Shown here: one piece after another, positions 6,703 through 8,656 of the stretch | How positions within the stretch are numbered: the first letter of the stretch is position 1 | How the letters are laid out: each line of letters starts with the position of its first letter | Source: Firmicutes bacterium UBA6226 | GTDB taxonomy: Bacteria; Bacillota_A; Clostridia; Peptostreptococcales; Acidaminobacteraceae | Assembly: GCA_002441045.1 (NCBI GenBank) | Contig: DJWQ01000161.1 | Location: forward strand, 1-8,656 | Direction of reading: 5' to 3' | Length of the DNA: 8,656 nucleotides | Program-made: the position numbers and the translations under genes | The notes under the pieces: model-generated | Databases searched by the model: none | The model's input: only the letters and a program-made list of their open reading frames with translations | Told to the model about the DNA's origin: nothing

Positions 6703-7971
6703 ATGGCGGAGAAAAAACCGGATACTTCTAAAATTGAGGATGATAAATCGAAGAAATCTGGCGGAAAAGGTGGTTGCCTTATCGTCTTATTAATATTGTT
6801 CTTAACACCTTTGTTGGCGTTGGGAACTCTTTATTTTTTGAATAAGGATTTCAATCTGAGTGCCAATAGTATTTTATCAAATGTACCAGGACCACTTGGG
6901 AGTTATTTTGAAAAGTTTCCAACTAGAGCTGAAGAGCTTGCACAGGTTAAAACGGTTGCTGACTACATGCTTTCTTTAGATGAATCAAGGGCAGTCGATA
7001 AACTCTTAATCCTTCAGAAAGACGATAAAAGTGCATATGATGATGTTATCAAAGAGATGTTAAGGGTTAATCCAAACAAAACTAGAAACATTTTAGAAGC
7101 TCTTCGAGCTGCAACCGTGAATAAAGACGCATTGGCCAATACGGTTCAAGGTATTTCTTCTGAACAAACGGATGATCTCAAAGCTCAGGCAAGTTATATC
7201 TCAGGTTTGCCACTGACCGCTGCGGTTGAAGAGGTTAATGGTATTATCGAAGACAGCATCAATGGACATAAAAATGCAGCTGCTATTTTTGAATATATTG
7301 AGGACAATACTGCCGTTAATATTTTATATCAACTGGATCAAGTCGATAGAGATAAAATTTATGCAGCTCTTTCAGATACAAAAGCACAATCTATTCGCAA
7401 TGCGTATAGCTCTATACAAAGAAGAAAAGAAGATTTACAACAGATTGCAGATGTTTACAAATCTGAAGCTGCTGACACGTTGATCAATACATTAGGAAAC
7501 ACTTCAGTATATTCTTTAGATGATTTAGCAATTATCTATAAGGAACTTGGTGCTAAAAAAGCAGGTGAAGTTTTAGCAAAATCTGATGATGAAACTTTTG
7601 TGTTCGACATAATATCTAAAATTAAAGCCAATGAGTTGCTTGATAACGGTGAAGATTTATTAACACCAGATATACTAAAATCACTAAAGATATATAAAGA
7701 ATTTGACGATAATGTTAACGAGTTAATCAATGTCTATTCGAAAATGGATACGACAAAGGTTGTTTCTATAGTTAGAAATATGATGTTAAATGCATCGCCA
7801 TCTCAAACTTATGATTTGAATAATGGTGAAATGATTTCAATTTCTGATGAAGATTTGATACTGAGAATTTTGACCAGCTTCCCACAGGATAAAATTGCGA
7901 CGATTCTATCTTCGTTAGATCAAACCTTGTCATCCGAACTGACTAGAAAACTCGCATTGCCACAAAATTAG
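6703..7971 (+). CDS. Membrane-anchored MotE/YlxF-like flagellar protein with MgtE_N-type helical repeats
   Basis: The 422-residue product has a charged, Lys-rich cytoplasmic start (1-24), one membrane helix (about 25-46, GGCLIVLLILFLTPLLALG) and a long C-terminal part, likely outside the membrane. That part contains related helical units resembling the MgtE intracellular N domain and MotE: FEYIEDNTAVNILYQLDQVD (from 196), IADVYKSEAADTLIN (from 248), AIIYKELGAKKAGEVLAKSD (from 276) and INVYSKMDTTKVVSIVRNMM (from 342), with a last pair near the C-terminus. In Bacillus this slot between fliJ and fliK holds ylxF, a MotE-family protein of roughly half this size as I recall. The function is not established here; stator or export-apparatus assembly is possible. 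ATG 6703 is chosen because GGAG at 6693-6696 lies 6 nt before it; a longer frame from 6673 overlaps fliJ and lacks such a site. The family call is by pattern and context. Confidence 0.72.
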   Translation: MAEKKPDTSKIEDDKSKKSGGKGGCLIVLLILFLTPLLALGTLYFLNKDFNLSANSILSNVPGPLGSYFEKFPTRAEELAQVKTVADYMLSLDESRAVDKLLILQKDDKSAYDDVIKEMLRVNPNKTRNILEALRAATVNKDALANTVQGISSEQTDDLKAQASYISGLPLTAAVEEVNGIIEDSINGHKNAAAIFEYIEDNTAVNILYQLDQVDRDKIYAALSDTKAQSIRNAYSSIQRRKEDLQQIADVYKSEAADTLINTLGNTSVYSLDDLAIIYKELGAKKAGEVLAKSDDETFVFDIISKIKANELLDNGEDLLTPDILKSLKIYKEFDDNVNELINVYSKMDTTKVVSIVRNMMLNASPSQTYDLNNGEMISISDEDLILRILTSFPQDKIATILSSLDQTLSSELTRKLALPQN

Positions 7972-7978
7972 GAGGTGA
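7970..7978 (+). promoter_or_regulatory. Consensus ribosome-binding site of fliK
   Basis: AGGAGGTGA matches the anti-Shine-Dalgarno fully and overlaps the stop codon of the preceding gene. The AGGAGG core ends 6 nt before the ATG, which predicts strong, coupled initiation. Confidence 0.85.
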
Positions 7979-7981
7979 CAC

Positions 7982-8656
7982 ATGCAATTAAGAGAATTGC
8001 TTAAATCACAGCAAGTTCTCAACCCTATGATTGCAAACAAAACGAACCTAAATGACCAATTAGATGCCTTTAAGGACGTTCTTACACAAAAGAAGACGGA
8101 TGTGAACGCTTCAAAGCAAACATTTGAAGACGTTGAGAAGCCAAAATTTTCTTTATCAGACAAGAAGCCAGCCTATGTAGGTCGTGTTGAAACTGATGAT
8201 AAAGTAGAGGTGAGCGATGGAAAAACCCAGCAGGTTGAAAAACCTCAACAAAGTGATCCATCTCAACAAAAGCAACCGGTCAAGAAAGTTAGTAAGGACG
8301 AGGATAATGAGGTTGAAGATTCAGAAGCGCTTAAAGATGAAATCAAAGAAAAACTAAAATCGAAAACAAATATGACTGAAAATCAAATCAATGAAATACT
8401 TGCAATGATGAATTTGACAGTAGATGATTTAAAAGAAATGGTGAACTCTAGTGAGGGTATAACTAAAGTTATTGAGATGGTACAAGATGTCTTAGATACT
8501 CTGGAAATTGATTCACAACTCGAAACCAACTTGTCAAATGAGAGTGTCAAATCAATCGCTAATGACTTAACGAAAATGTTGGAGAACTTGGAAAATCTGA
8601 CTCAACCACAAACCACAGAGGGCGAACCAAATTTCGAACAAAAGTTGATTCAAACG
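7982..8656 (+). CDS. fliK: Flagellar hook-length control protein FliK, N-terminal part (cut by window end)
   Basis: FliK is secreted through the flagellar export apparatus, measures hook length and switches export from hook to filament subunits by its C-terminal domain. The frame is open from the ATG through 225 codons to the window edge with no stop, so the C-terminal domain (Flg_hook) is not visible. What is seen fits a Firmicute FliK N-terminus: a hydrophilic Gln/Lys/Glu/Asp/Ser-rich, probably disordered stretch (about 60-125), then a helical part with ILAMMNLTVDDLKEMV (about 139-154), resembling the L.LT.eDL segment common in clostridial FliK. The perfect AGGAGGTGA fixes the start. Identification rests mainly on operon position after the ylxF-slot gene plus composition, because this end of FliK is poorly conserved. 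Confidence 0.82.
   Translation, partial: MQLRELLKSQQVLNPMIANKTNLNDQLDAFKDVLTQKKTDVNASKQTFEDVEKPKFSLSDKKPAYVGRVETDDKVEVSDGKTQQVEKPQQSDPSQQKQPVKKVSKDEDNEVEDSEALKDEIKEKLKSKTNMTENQINEILAMMNLTVDDLKEMVNSSEGITKVIEMVQDVLDTLEIDSQLETNLSNESVKSIANDLTKMLENLENLTQPQTTEGEPNFEQKLIQT

Noticed and set aside
7226..7483. 85-codon + strand frame within the MotE/YlxF-like gene
   Set aside because: It is an out-of-frame shadow of a longer gene with a membrane anchor and repeats, and has no ribosome-binding site of its own.

Overview
This window is the front of a flagellar fla/che-type operon. All genes lie on the + strand in the order flgB, flgC, fliE, fliF, fliG, fliH, fliI, fliJ, a membrane-anchored gene in the ylxF/motE position, and fliK, which is cut by the window end. 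The DNA is AT-rich by eye. Shine-Dalgarno sites are strong (AGGAGG, AGGAGGTGA), and the gene order matches Gram-positive fla/che operons. I therefore infer a motile low-GC Firmicute, probably from Clostridia; the genus cannot be fixed from this sequence.

Layout: bases 1-317 hold no convincing gene. They contain AT-rich inverted and direct repeats and, close to flgB, a sigma-D/sigma-28-like promoter candidate (about 263-290). From 318 to the end the window is almost entirely coding. Gaps are 1-29 nt, or the genes overlap, except for one 80-nt gap between flgC and fliE. I see no terminator, RNA gene, mobile element or CRISPR array.

How the genes work together: FliF forms the MS ring in the membrane and FliG the rotor part of the switch on its cytoplasmic face. 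FliE joins the MS ring to the proximal rod, to which FlgB and FlgC belong. FliH, FliI and FliJ are the soluble ATPase complex that feeds the flagellar type III export gate. FliK controls hook length. The gene between fliJ and fliK encodes a 422-residue single-pass protein with repeated helical units resembling MgtE_N/MotE. It is larger than the YlxF-type proteins I know from that slot and is the least ordinary gene here.

Several starts were moved from the longest open frame because of ribosome-binding sites: flgB (318), fliG (3143), fliI (4933) and the ylxF-slot gene (6703). fliH appears to use TTG inside the end of fliG. I found no clear sign of an undescribed system. The items worth a second look are the enlarged MotE/YlxF-like protein, a strong stem-loop inside fliH, and the promoter region.
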